Assembly (NCBI GenBank): GCA_009760855.2
Contig: WPIO01000013.1
Coordinates: 4,204,501-4,268,500, forward strand
Length of the DNA: 64,000 bases
Origin: Cristatella mucedo
Lineage: Eukaryota; Bryozoa; Phylactolaemata; Cristatellidae
Direction of reading: 5' to 3'
Below the pieces are notes generated by a model, which saw only the letters and a list, made by a program, of their open reading frames with translations, made no database searches and was not told the DNA's origin. The translations under genes were made by a program, and so were the position numbers. This document shows, piece by piece, positions 26,201 through 36,651 of this stretch (positions within the stretch are counted from its first letter, which is position 1; the number at the start of each line of letters is the position of its first letter).

Positions 26201-26344
26201 CGACCGCTCGCTGCGTTCTGCGCTGCACTCGCGACCGCTTTGAGCGCAAACAGCAAGGCTTTGGCCGCACGAAGCTCCGTATCACGGCCGAAAGGGAGAA
26301 GGGGGCTGAGTCGGCTGCTGCTTTCCAGCACCGCCCCTCCTCCT

Positions 26345-26741
26345 CCTCACAGAACGCCGCTGCCTGCGCCGGCCGCTGCAGAGTCTGCAGGCGCGAGTGG
26401 CCGCATTTCCGGTGCAAGGCCGAGCGCCGCTGGACCGCGCCGTGGTGGACCCCGCCTACTTGGTCGGCGAGCTGAAGCTGCGCATGGCCGCCGCGGCGCC
26501 GCGACTGACGGCGCAGTGCCGTGCGAGCGACCGGCGAGTGACGATCGTGCGCGACCAGCCGAGCCGGAGGCAGCTGGCCGTGTACGGTGCCTGTGGCAGC
26601 AGCGGCGGCGGCGGTGGCAACAGCAGCTCTCGCCGCCGCCGCCACGCTAGCGAGCAGGCCGCGGACGAGGGCTGTGCTCTGATTGCATTGTGTGGCACGG
26701 CCGCTGCCGCTGGCCTCTGCCGGCCCGGCGAGCGCCACTGA
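26345..26741 (+). CDS. Unassigned candidate terminal exon
   Basis: After a good acceptor (CTCCTCCTCCTCACAG, ending near 26351) a frame runs to TGA at 26739-26741. It contains RAPLDRAVVDPAYLVGELKL, TAQCRASDRRVTIVRDQPSR and a Gly/Ser/Arg-rich region. Codon third positions are G/C rich and the segment reads like a globular part followed by a low-complexity loop. No family is recognised. It could belong with the open frame just upstream, but the frames do not connect without a splice I cannot identify. Confidence 0.28.
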
Positions 26742-27604
26742 TGGCTGACTCCGCAAGGATGCACACGCACTGACTACTTGGCAGCGGCAGTCGCAGCAGC
26801 GGGGGACGAGCAAGACACATTGCTCGTCACTTGCTGCTGCCTCGCAGGAAGCAGCGCTGGGAAGAGAGCCCAGTGCATGCATGTGCAGCTCTGTTCGGTA
26901 GCCTTGTCGCCTTGTCGGGATCTGCGCTCTGCCGACGGGATCGTGTGAGTGTAGTGTCCCCCCTCCCGTAGTGTCCACTGGCCATCCGGATGGCAAGCCA
27001 AGCGTGGTCTTCGATCGTAGTTGCTCTCCTCTATTGCAGCCGTTCTTTGAGGCGTTTCCGCCAATGTCAGCCATGGCTCTTGCTGGTCGTGTTTCTTTGT
27101 TATAATAAGAAAATTTTTGTCAGCCACTTGTTTAGCGCATTCAAGAGTACCGAGTCTCTATCCAGACGCTGTACAACTGGCTGCAACACTAGCAATTAGC
27201 TAAAGCTATAGACGAGCAAGGTATCACGCATAGACGAGCATGCTAAAGAAAACGCGAAGACACTCGTGGCCACCGGTTAGTAGGACAGTTGAGAGTACTA
27301 GGAGACTAGGAGTAAGAGACTAGGGTGCATGGAATGCTGTGCGGTGCAGAAACGTCTTTATCCGAGACTCGTACGATGTAAAGTCAATGGCAGAATGCCA
27401 GAAGAAGAAGTGGGACGAAGCTTTGACTTGGGGGCCAGACTCTCGGTACATTCGAAGTGAAGGCCTCAATCGCCACAGATTTCTTTAGTGTGAGGAGCTG
27501 TGACGAGACAACTGAAAGCCGAGGTCGGGGTGGGTGCTGAGAGTGCACGGTAAAAGAGCCAGGAGTTTATATAGGTAGAGCGAGTAAAGCGATCTGCAGG
27601 CTAG

Positions 27605-27895
27605 AGAGAGAAAGGATGTAATGTATCTCCTTCTGTAACTCCACAAAGTCATAAAGACTATGTGGGTGTTAGGAAGGAGAGTTTTATATAGCCCACTCAC
27701 AGCCTAAACGGCTTTCGGTACGCATTCGGTAGCCAACAGACTTCGTCTCACGCAGCAAAGAGAAAGTGGGAAGCATAGCAGAGTCAGGAGAGCAGTTGAG
27801 GTAGTGAACAGCATGGAAGTAGCAGCTCAGGACCATTGAAAAGGACGACCCATAGTCGGCAGCAGGAGAGTAGTTGTCGTTGCGTAAGAAAGGAT
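27605..27895 (-). mobile_element. 3' end of LINE family 2
   Basis: It begins with GGATGTAATGTATCTCC (tail complement) and carries the same blocks as 10618-10912, including AAGAGAAAGTGGGAAGCATA and GGAAGTAGCAGCTCAGGACC. Read on the minus strand, the LINE C-terminus with ADYGSSF-like residues is visible. It joins directly to an L2-like fragment at about 27896. Confidence 0.8.
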
Positions 27896-28630
27896 CTTGA
27901 AGTCGATTCGATGCTCGATCGGGAACCGGTGCAGCTCAGACAGAAATGGTGTGATTAGACTGCTAGGTCACTGATGACGTAGACATACGTGCTCCGCTGT
28001 TGCGTTTTTCACCAGCTGTAGACGATTGACGGCTGAGGCTGGGAGTCTTAAGTAAAGGGAATTACAGTAATCTAGACCCGATGTCACAAATGGATGAAGT
28101 AGTTTGGATCTTGTCTAAGCAGACCCTAATTTTGGCCATGTTCCTCAGCTGAAAGCTGGCCGACAATGGAGGCAATGTCTAATGACAAATCGTGTTGGAA
28201 TAGCGCTCCCTAATTACAGGCAGACGTCACGGAAGTGATGCTTGATGAGCCAATCTTGAAAGGTAGATCTACTAGCTTGATGGTGACACTAGGCTTTTGC
28301 TCATAACTTATTAGATTGGTTTTATCACCGTTAAGCTAGTGCCATCCGAGTGCGGATACCGTCGATGCAGGCAGCCAGGGAGTCAATTGAGTCCGGATGC
28401 ATAGCAAGGCTGAGAAAAAGATTGACAAAAGGATTGACAAAGGAGAGACAGCACCCGAGTGTCTTCGGTGTAGAAATGAAAGACGAGATTGTGTTTGGCG
28501 ATACCATCGTCATCCAGAGAGAGCGTAGAAAGTGAAAACAGGGGCCACAAGACCAAACCTCAGGGATCGCATACTGCAAGGAGCATGATCGATCAGCATC
28601 TTTCAGAACGCCGCCGTAAACTCGCAACAG
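27896..28630 (-). mobile_element. Decayed L2/CR1-type LINE fragment
   Basis: On the minus strand, recognisable pieces include LAACIDGIRTRM (28372-28340), SYEQKPSVTIK and a degraded DFCN..L region, matching the RT C-terminal half of the element at 4575-9250 but well diverged. Stops and frameshifts are frequent. The joint with a family 2 3' end suggests either one element with a chimeric tail or two adjacent insertions. Confidence 0.72.
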
Positions 28631-29032
28631 AGCAGCTTCTGGGGAATGGTTAGCGCTAAGTGCCGATTGGAACTTGTTGGCTGGATCTGGTTAACTGGTG
28701 CCATCGCTTAGCTGCTGTGCTACCACTTGCTCTAAGAATATCTCTTTTTTAAGAGGACAAGGCTCGACGAAAGGTTGAAACACTGAAACGTTCTAGGATG
28801 CATAGGGCAGAAAGAAGCCTTTGCAATTCAGTCACATTTTCGATCGATGGGTTATTGCTGCGGTGACCCTGCTGTAGCGACCGTAGCATACATGCAGAGG
28901 AGCCAGCGAGCTGCCAGCGCTGCAAGCGAAGCAGCAATGGGCAGGCTGCATCGGTCGTGCTGCCAAGTGCACCAGCTGCAGCAGTGCTTGCCTGCCCAGA
29001 GCCATGCTTGGCTGCCACCTGCGGTGGCAGCC

Positions 29033-29089
29033 ACTTTGCTGCCACGCTTGGCTGCCACCTGCGGTGGCAGCCAAGCGTGGCAGCAAAGT
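29033..29089. repeat. Perfect hairpin, 27-base arms, 3-base loop
   Basis: Arms 29033-29059 and 29063-29089 are exactly complementary. Key bases are ACTTTGCTGCCACG at the outer end and GGCTGCCACC at the loop. The inner part, GGCTGCCACC-TGC-GGTGGCAGCC, also occurs just upstream at about 29010-29032, so the structure looks built by duplication of a smaller palindrome. Confidence 0.95.
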
Positions 29090-29331
29090 TGACAGCAACG
29101 GCGGCTGCGGCAGCGTCGACGGCAGCTTCGACAGCATGCGAGGAGGCCCTAGAGTCGCTGCCTGGGGGGGGGGAGGCCTGATCCAGCTAGCATTTTATTG
29201 CTAGGTCACCTAAGTCAAGCCGACTGTGCTGTCTGCCCAATGCTTGCTCGAAGGTGGTCTGTGGCCAGATGAGAGCAGGCAGCAGACCACGAGTCTCTGC
29301 AGGCCGCCCCTACGAGAGGCCTCCTTCTCCT

Positions 29332-29378
29332 CCTCTGTCTGCTGCTGCTCGATGACGACGAGATGCAGCAGACAGAGG
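29332..29378. repeat. Perfect hairpin, 14-base arms
   Basis: CCTCTGTCTGCTGC (29332-29345) is complementary to 29365-29378, with a 19-base loop. Confidence 0.88.
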
Positions 29379-30369
29379 TCTGGTCCCAGTCTGGCCTGCC
29401 TGCAGCCACCGCTTAACCCTCAGCCCTTAGCCACCACCACCGTTGGTTGCCCCTGTCCGTAGAAAAACAACAGGGATGGGGCCCCTCTCTCTCTCTCTCC
29501 CTCTGCTGCCGCTGAAGCAACAGGAGTTGATTGCTAGAAGTGCTGGCAAGCGAGGAGAAATGCCGGGTTTCCCATATCGTTGGCCAATTTGGCTGGCACG
29601 GCATAGTTTTCAGTACCTGAAGGAACGCCTCTGCATCGAGCTGAGGCACAGGGCCCGGCTCTGTGTCACCGGGTGCTGTGTGCTCTTACTGTGTGCTCTC
29701 ACTGTGCTCAGGGCTGCTGCCGGTGACCGCCTCGCACGCCAGCCCAATCGCGCTTGCATGATGACCAGACACGCTTCTCCCGATTCGCGTTGGTGCTGTG
29801 CAGTGCCCATCTTGAACGGTTTGGTTTGCAAAAGGGTGGGGGGAGGTTTCGACTCACCAGCGTGTGCACCTGCATGCCTGCGTGTGAACGCAAGTGCATG
29901 CGAAGTGTTGGTGGGCGTGCTTGTGCACTCGTCAGTGCATGCATCACTTTTTAGTTCAAGGAAGATTCTGGGCTGCACGGCTGCTGCTAGACTGCTGCCA
30001 AGCAAAGTGGCCGGAAGTGAAAAAAGGACTAGATGCAAAGCCGGATGCGGTTTGGCCTCAGTTTGGAATGCCTGCCCCTTCCATCTGATGCCCTGCCCAT
30101 GAGTCGTGGGTCTCGCTGCTCAGTCAGCCTGGTAACATAGCTATCGTGGTGCCACGTTCACGATTTACCTGTCAAGCCCAGGCACCAAGCAAGTAAGTAG
30201 CTCAACAAAGTCACTTGCAACTTGAATGCACTTGCTCTACACAAAGCCAGCGCACATGAGAGGTCACGACAAGCAGGCGAAACACATTTTCGTCTTGAAG
30301 GTAGAGCATATCAGCAGTGAATTTTGTTAGCCAGCCAGCTCTCTGCCCGAGCATAATAAGGAGAAAAAG

Positions 30370-30404
30370 TGGCCGCAACGCAAGCACAGCTTGCGTTGCG
30401 GCCA
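30370..30404. repeat. Perfect hairpin, 15-base arms, plus an extra half-copy
   Basis: TGGCCGCAACGCAAG (30370-30384) pairs with 30390-30404 across a 5-base loop. The right arm is repeated once more immediately downstream (GCTTGCGTTGCGGCAG, 30405-30420). Confidence 0.9.
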
Positions 30405-30912
30405 GCTTGCGTTGCGGCAGGTTACTGCTATCTGTCCTTTGGTGGGAGGGATCGCGAAATGGCGAATAGCTGTGACTACGAAGACCAACTGACCAGGCAG
30501 GCAAGCAGTAGTAGCTTGCATCGGCCGCAGTGCTACTTTGCTGGCTGTGTAGTCAGGAGGCAGACTTCATCGGCTGCTCCAATGAAGGCCGTATAAGAAT
30601 CACTGCAGTGATATGCATGACTCAACCTGGAACTGCATTCATGCAGCTCTCGGGCAGCTCATAGATTAAACAGCAACTTTTCGAGGAGGCCCGAGGGAGC
30701 TGCCGGTGGCAGCAGCTCAGGGCCTGTGCCTCCCCGGTCCTGCACCGGTTAGCCCAACCCCTAGATCTGGCATTCTTTGATCTGCACATGCAAAAAAGGC
30801 CGGCTCCAGCCAAACTAGGGCCTCCTAATATCCCAGTAAAGCTAGACGAACGGCTAGCTGAATATGGGCTCTCAGTGCATTGTTTGCAGCATGACGATGG
30901 CAAGAAGCCACG

Positions 30913-30946
30913 GCTGCAGCTGCACCGGCCTTGGTGCAGCTGCAGC
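30913..30946. repeat. Perfect hairpin, 14-base arms, 6-base loop
   Basis: GCTGCAGCTGCACC (30913-30926) is complementary to 30933-30946. Confidence 0.9.
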
Positions 30947-33119
30947 TATCGGTTGCCTCTATCTGACCGAGCGAGCGAGAGAGAGAGCGAGAGAGAGAGA
31001 GAGCGAGAGAGAGAGAGAAACGCCTGAATAACTAACTCTTCACCAGCTCACTCTGATCCTGCTCCTGGCGTGAGAGCATCTGCAGCTGGCTGCACCGGGC
31101 TTGCGTTCCTTTCCACTCTGTTGTGGGCCAGTTCGTCAGAGGCCGATCTGCTGGCAATTATAACCGACTGACTTGACGGTTGTGCAACACACGACGATCG
31201 AAGGTTTCCTCAGTTCCACATATAATAGTGCACAGAGGTCAGAGGTCATCAGGCTCACACTAACTTGACGACAACCCTGCATCCTTATGCTGCTTCACCT
31301 GCAGCCAGTCTACGGCTTCCCCAAAACCCAGCAGGGCAACTGAGAGAACGTGCATGGATATGCCGCAATGCCTCAGGAGAAATTGAGTCCATGTAGAGTG
31401 ACCGAAGAGCAATACCCTAGCATCTGCTTGGCTCAGCTTCAATCTTGAGAATAAGGACCCAAGCGAACGACCAATTTGTCACGGTAAGGGTGTGGACCAT
31501 TTGTGGAAAACTTGCTCGCCATCGTTTGCTTGGATTGGCTTCACCAATTGGTTCTTGTAGCAAGGCACCTGGCAAAGCAATACAGGCTTGACCGAAGAAC
31601 CCAGTCTAAGAGGCATCCCCATCTAGCCGAGCAGCACACCAGCACCCCTCAATCAACGGCCATCTGGCTGATGCCACCTCTGTGCAGCAGCTGGCAGCTG
31701 GACAAGCTGGCACGAGCCAGTTGATGGATCATATCTCATGGGCTGTCAGCCTGTTCGATGGCCCTACTGCGGCCGTCCAGCAGACCGCCAGCCCATTGTT
31801 TGAACTGCAGCATTTCAGGCCAGGATTTCAGGCTGTCAACTGCTACCCTTTTTCATTCAGAACTCGGTGCCAGCACCGCCGGCCACTCTCAGCACCATGC
31901 TGCCATGCCGGTTGAGTATTCGAAACTCCTCTCACAGCCACTTTCGAGTCGCATGGCAGCTTGAAGCGACTTAGCCACGATCAAGTGAGAAACAGCTGGA
32001 GCTGTTTGATTGCCACCTCCCTCCCTCCCTCCCCCAGAACCCAGGACTCAGCTCCTCCATCGGTTCTTGCATTCATTACATTTGCTCTGCCTTCTCTTCG
32101 TCGATGGAGACAAAGAGCACAGGTCAACTCCCCTACTGCGCAGCAGCTGGAGCAGCAGGAGCAGCACACGCTTCGCGAGCAAATGCTGGAGTAGCAGGAG
32201 CAGGAGAGGCGAGGACAAGCAGTGTGCAGCCAGCCGAAGCCGTAGCCACAGCAAGGTGCCAGCTGTAGTGCCGATGGTACTGCCAATGATCTGCCCCTCT
32301 CCCTCCCCGATCGCATAACGAAATACCTATGCGAAAAGTTGGACGAGCCGGGTTGCTCAGGGGCTTCTTTCTTAAGGTAAAGAGACGCCCGAGTGCCTGG
32401 GATATCACGGTTGCCATAGTTGCTTAGGCCGAACCGACCGACCGACCGACCACTCAGGCTGGTCAGCGACTTGGGCTGGGCTGAGTGCTGGCCAGGCGAG
32501 AAAGAGGAACGCACTAAGCGGCGAAACCACTGCTCAGACCTGGCGAGGCGAGCTCTCGCTCTGTGGAAACGCGGAGCTTGCAATAGTCGGCAGCTAATGA
32601 TGCCCAGTCAGCCTGACAACGTAGCTATCATGGAGCCAAGTGCACGGTCACGATTTGTCAGTCTCGATACATCGCACAGCCAGAGCGAACCAGGTGCTGA
32701 GCCATGCGAGTAGATGGCTCAAGAAATCACTCAACACGTGAATGCTCTTGCGACACGAAGCCAGCGCAGGTCAGCGGTCACGGCAAAACATGCAGCAGGC
32801 GAAACGTATTTTCGGCATGAAGGCACAGCATATCAGCAGTAAATTTTGTTAGCCAGCCAGCTCTCTGCCCGAGCATAACGAACGAAAATGGGAATGCAAG
32901 CAAAGCTAGCTTGCGTTGTGGCACCTATCTTTCCTTTGCTGGGAGGGATTGCGAATTGGCGAATAGCTGCGACTACGAAAACGAAATGACCAGGCAGACC
33001 GGTAGTAGTAACTTTCGCTAGCGTCGGCAGTGCCACTTCGCTCGCTCATCGAACTAAGGAGAGACAGCTGAAGAGAGCCGTCGATGGCAGCCAATATGAT
33101 TTAGCTGCATCTGCAGTTT

Positions 33120-34175
33120 ACCAAATGCAGCATAAGTGGTCAAGAACCGCTGTCTCAGATGGCAGCGCACGCCGACGCGCTGCCATCTTCTCGCTCGCCG
33201 CCTCCACGGCTTCGCTGACGTTTAGGCAGTTCGCCCGACGACCGGCCCGCTCCGGCTCGCACGTCGCATTGCGCGCCATTGCTCCGCAGCGAAGCCCTGA
33301 GCAGGGAGTGGGCACGGGCCACGACAGACGCCGGAGGGTCTCGAGCCGAGTGGCGATCGAGCACTGTGGAACGCCCAGCACGCGGCAATCGTCACGCGAA
33401 GCAGATGCCCCGCGAGTTACGCGGCAACGCGAGCCGAGGCGGCTCGCTGGTGACGCGGCCCGGCCTAAAGAACGCAAGAGACGCACGAGCGGTGCCGAGC
33501 GCTATACTCCGGAAGCCGCAAAGCACAGCGCGAAGTCCACTGCTACTAGAGTCTCAGCGCGGCAGGCTAGAAACGCCGACGCGCCCGAAAACGTTTCGCC
33601 GCGCAGGGGCCTGCACGGACGGGTGCTCTTTCGAAACGGCTGTTCTACAGTGAGCAATACGCGGCAGCAGCGTAGCGCGCTGGATTTTAGGAGCCTGGAT
33701 TTTAATCGCAATTACTCAGCCGGACTAACCTAAAAGTATCAAAAGCACAAAGCGGAAGAACACGTGCTCGACGTCCACGTCGACGGAGCCCCGTGGGTGG
33801 AGCTCTCTAGCGTGCTTGTGTACACAAGCTGACGACGCGGAGTCACGTCGGGGCCAGCAGCTGTAAGAGGTCAGGCGGTCACATGGTCGTGGCAGAAGTT
33901 AGAAACAAGCCTGCTTATGATTGGTTGCTGCTGCATAGCTAATGCGTCACTCCTGCAGCCAACCAATGATTGCGCGACATAGACAATTAGGGCTGCTAGT
34001 TATTCAAATAAGGCTTTTGTTTGGGCTGGTCTTTTTAGTGCTCAAAGAAATATCTGTGGCATAGCAAAGCGCAGAGCGGAGGAGAGCGGACGACGCCCGG
34101 GCGCTATTTTTTATACTAGCTCCGCATTATTCTAAACCTATATATCGTACTATATTTATACGCTGCGGATACACC
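33120..34175 (+). promoter_or_regulatory. CpG-rich promoter and 5' region of MXD
   Basis: CpG density rises sharply from about 33150 and stays high into the first exons, unlike the flanks. Visible motifs are an E-box CACGTG at 33761-33766 (the site recognised by MYC/MAX/MXD dimers), an inverted CCAAT (ATTGG) at 33920-33924, a CCAAT at 33963-33967 and TATA-like sequence near 34108-34115 and 34153-34160. The start codon context ACACCATGA has A at -3. The transcription start is unknown. A 202-codon frame at 33125-33733 lies in this CpG-rich DNA and I do not regard it as coding. Confidence 0.6.
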
Positions 34176-35112
34176 ATGAGTATTGATCAGCTGTTGCAAG
34201 CCGCGGAGTTCCTCGAACGACGCGAGCGAGGTAAGGGCTTGCCGCGGCCCTGTCGCAGGCCGAGCGGCTTCAGTTCCATCGATCTGCGGGCGCAGGCGAG
34301 CCCCGGAGGAAATGCGCACGGAACCGGCGTTTTGCAGAAGCGGAGCACGGATATGCCAGCACATTGCCAATGCCGGAAGACTATTGCAAGAAGAAACCGA
34401 AGTTGGTGAAGAAAACTCAGGGAAACCGGTACGCTGCCGCGCTGGCGTCTCCGTCGCCCGCCGACTTTCCCCTCAGCCCCGAGCTCGCGGCGGCGTAGGT
34501 GTAGCGTGGATGAACACGCCTCGCATTGTCGGCTCGCGGCGATAGCGGCGTCGCCGCGCCAGTGCAGCGCTGGCGCGGCGGCTCCCGTCTTCGCTGGCCG
34601 AGCCACTTTCGCTTCTTCCTGTTACTTCGGCCTGCCGGCCGTCGCGTGCACGATTGCTGTGGGAGGGAGAGGGCCGCGTAGAGCTGGGTGCATTGCCGCT
34701 TCTCCCCCCCCCCCCCGCTACGCTTCGCTACCACGCCGCGCGTATTAGCGGTCGCTTAGTGGTCGCCATGGGGGCCGCAGATTGGGGCACCCGCTGCCGC
34801 AGCTGGCGCCGCTCTGAGCCGCCGCCCCCGCTCGCCGTGGAATTCCAGGCATAGGCAGCCTCGTGACTCGTCGCCGCCGCTCACGCTCATCGGGCGCACG
34901 TTTCACGTTCGCTCGTCGTCCTCGTTTGGCAGGTCGACGCACAACGAGCTGGAGAAGAACAGGTAAGCGCCTCGCGGCTGGCCGGCGCCTTGAGTCGGCT
35001 GCTTGCACGGCACGCATGTGTGACCATATCGCGGATCGATGCCGCCCATTACTTCCGCCTTCCCATGTCCACTATTCCGGTTTACGGCCCGTAACGTAGC
35101 CCGTGCATCGGC

Positions 35113-35153
<41 letters not shown>

Positions 35154-36651
35154 TGTGCGTGCGTGTGTGTGTGCGCTAGCGGCCTGCAGGGCTTTTTCAG
35201 CATAGGTTTTCGCTCCGAGCTCGCGTAGCGTTGTTGTCTAGCTCGCGGCAGCATCGAGGCCAAGACCAGCTGCCGGCCTCAGCAGCCGTGTCGCAGCCGA
35301 TCAGCTGACTGGATGGGTGGGCTTGATGAGCCGCCCTCGCTCTCTGTGCAGGCGAGCGCACTTGAGGACTTGCCTGGAGAGGCTGAAAGACATGGTGCCA
35401 CTGAGCACCGAGGCGTCCAGGCACACCACACTGGGGCTGCTCACAAAAGCCAAGGCTTTCATAAAGGTAAGGGTCGGTGCTGCGGCTTCGGGCCGTGTCC
35501 GGGCATGCGCTTGCCTCCTCCCCGTCCGTCCCCCCCCCCCCCCGCCCCCCGAGGGGCACGAGGAGGCAAGGCCTCGTCGTTTGGCCGCAGCCTGCTAGTC
35601 CGGCCTCTGTGCCACCACGTCGGCAGCCGGGCCACTGCCTATATATCTCTCTCTCTCTCACGACGCTCGCCCTCTGTGTCGCTCGCAGGCGTTGGAGGAG
35701 AAGGATCGCCGGCAGCAGATGACCAAGGACCAGCTGCAGCGTGAACAGCGGCACCTGCGCCGCCGGCTCGAGTTGCTCAGCACGGATCCGGCGGCGGCAG
35801 CAGCAACGGCACAGGCCGCCGGCGACTCGCTGCAGCGCCATCGAGGAGTCGGCGGCGGCAGCAGCAGTGGCGCCAGCAGCAGCAGCGGAAGCTCGGTTCG
35901 GTCGGAGCGGACGCTCAGCGAGTGCAGCGTGTCGGCCGGCTCCACCACCAGCTCGTCCGTGATATCGGAGGAATCAGGTGAGAGTGGGGTGGCGCGTGTC
36001 GGCCGTGCGCGCTCTTGCAGCTGTCGCCACATTCAATGGCGCGCTGCATGATCCCACGTGTTCATGATCCCACGTGTTCATCGCTCGTGCCTTCCGGGAG
36101 GCTGGCAGCAGCTTGAGACGACATGAGACATTGAGAGCGAGACGCGAGCTTATTGTCTGTGGCTGGCAGCGGTTCCTTTCCCTTCCGTTAGGCGTTTGAC
36201 GCGTGTGCACACGCTCAACCGGTACCTTTACTGGGGTAGAAGTCGGGTTGTTTTTTGTCCGCAGTCGCCTCTGACGATTCGGCAGGAGGCGACTGCAGCA
36301 ACAGGGAGGGAAAGCCTAGTCGGGCTGGTACCTTCATTTTTCTAAAAATACTCCAACCTACCAGCGTGCCCCCTCCCCTCCTCCCATTGGGAGGTGGCTA
36401 GGTAGGTAGCAAGCAGGTCAGAGGTGGGCACGTGTGTTTGTGTGCGTGCAGGCGGCGCGCACGAGCGAGCAGCGTGCCGAGGCATGCAGGCATGACATTC
36501 CAATGTGTCTCCTGCAGATGACGTGGACGTCATTGGCTACCAGAGCACAATAAGCGACGACTCGGACGATCACAGCAGCGTCGAGAGCGTCTCCAGCGAT
36601 GGCGGCATGACCGTGACCACGAAGAAGCTCACCCTGGCTGGCTCCGTCTAG
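34176..36651 (+). CDS. MXD: MXD/MAD-family bHLH-leucine zipper repressor, complete, six coding exons
   Basis: Exons: 34176-34230, 34338-34428, 34933-34962, 35352-35466, 35689-35977 and 36518-36651, all with GT..AG borders and continuous frame (714 bases, 237 aa). Residues 1-20 form the SIN3-interaction helix ([19 protein letters not shown]). It is followed by [10 protein letters not shown], a Lys-rich linker, the basic region ([14 protein letters not shown], 49-62; His52, Glu56 and Arg60 are the usual E-box contacts), helix-loop-helix to 97, and a leucine zipper in exon 5 (Leu99, Gln106, Leu113, Leu120, Leu127). The C-terminus is rich in Ser/Gly and acidic residues. Family members dimerise with MAX, bind CACGTG and recruit SIN3-HDAC to oppose MYC. 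The length is close to vertebrate MXD1 (about 220). The 30-base third exon is also, as I recall, a feature of vertebrate MXD/MXI1 genes. One gene probably represents the whole MXD1/3/4/MXI1 group. Confidence 0.97.
35113..35174. repeat. (GT)n microsatellite in MXD intron 3
   Basis: About 19 GT repeats (35115-35152), then GCGTGCGTGTGTGTGTG to 35174. Confidence 0.93.
36055..36076. promoter_or_regulatory. Duplicated CACGTG E-box in MXD intron 5
   Basis: Two CACGTG sites (36055-36060 and 36071-36076) lie in a perfect tandem duplication of the 16-base unit CATGATCCCACGTGTT. They sit about 80 bases after the exon 5 donor. They match the DNA site of the protein encoded here, so autoregulation is possible but unproven. 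Confidence 0.45.

Larger units (their letters stand above)
28640..33119. other. Intergenic sequence upstream of MXD
   Basis: No exon is confidently recognised. It contains perfect hairpins (29033, 29332, 30370, 30913) and a GA array near 30968-31018. Two related blocks share GCAGTGAATTTTGTTAGCC-like sequence (about 30240-30530 and 32760-33040). Each has a TCACGACAAGC/TCACGGCAAAAC..GCGAAAC segment, so they are copies of one unclassified repeat. An open frame on the minus strand (32583-31981) is long but without recognisable domain. Confidence 0.5.

Noticed and set aside
26838-26960. KQRWEE frame after a CTCGCAG acceptor as the FAM204A-like last exon
   Set aside because: It lacks the Phe-Glu start, has a non-conserved extension, and the exon at 21430 fits motif, phase and stop far better.
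31961-32194. Gln-rich frame ending QLEQQEQHTLREQMLE as a coiled-coil exon
   Set aside because: Built largely on CAG repeats, no start or partner exon, and the minus strand is open for longer.
33125-33733. 202-codon frame upstream of MXD
   Set aside because: It lies in CpG-rich promoter DNA, the opposite strand is equally open, the composition is Arg-rich, and no domain or splice logic is seen.
34153-34160. TATTTATA as the MXD TATA box
   Set aside because: It lies only about 15-20 bases before the ATG, too close for a normal 5' UTR; the CpG-rich promoter with CCAAT boxes is a better explanation.
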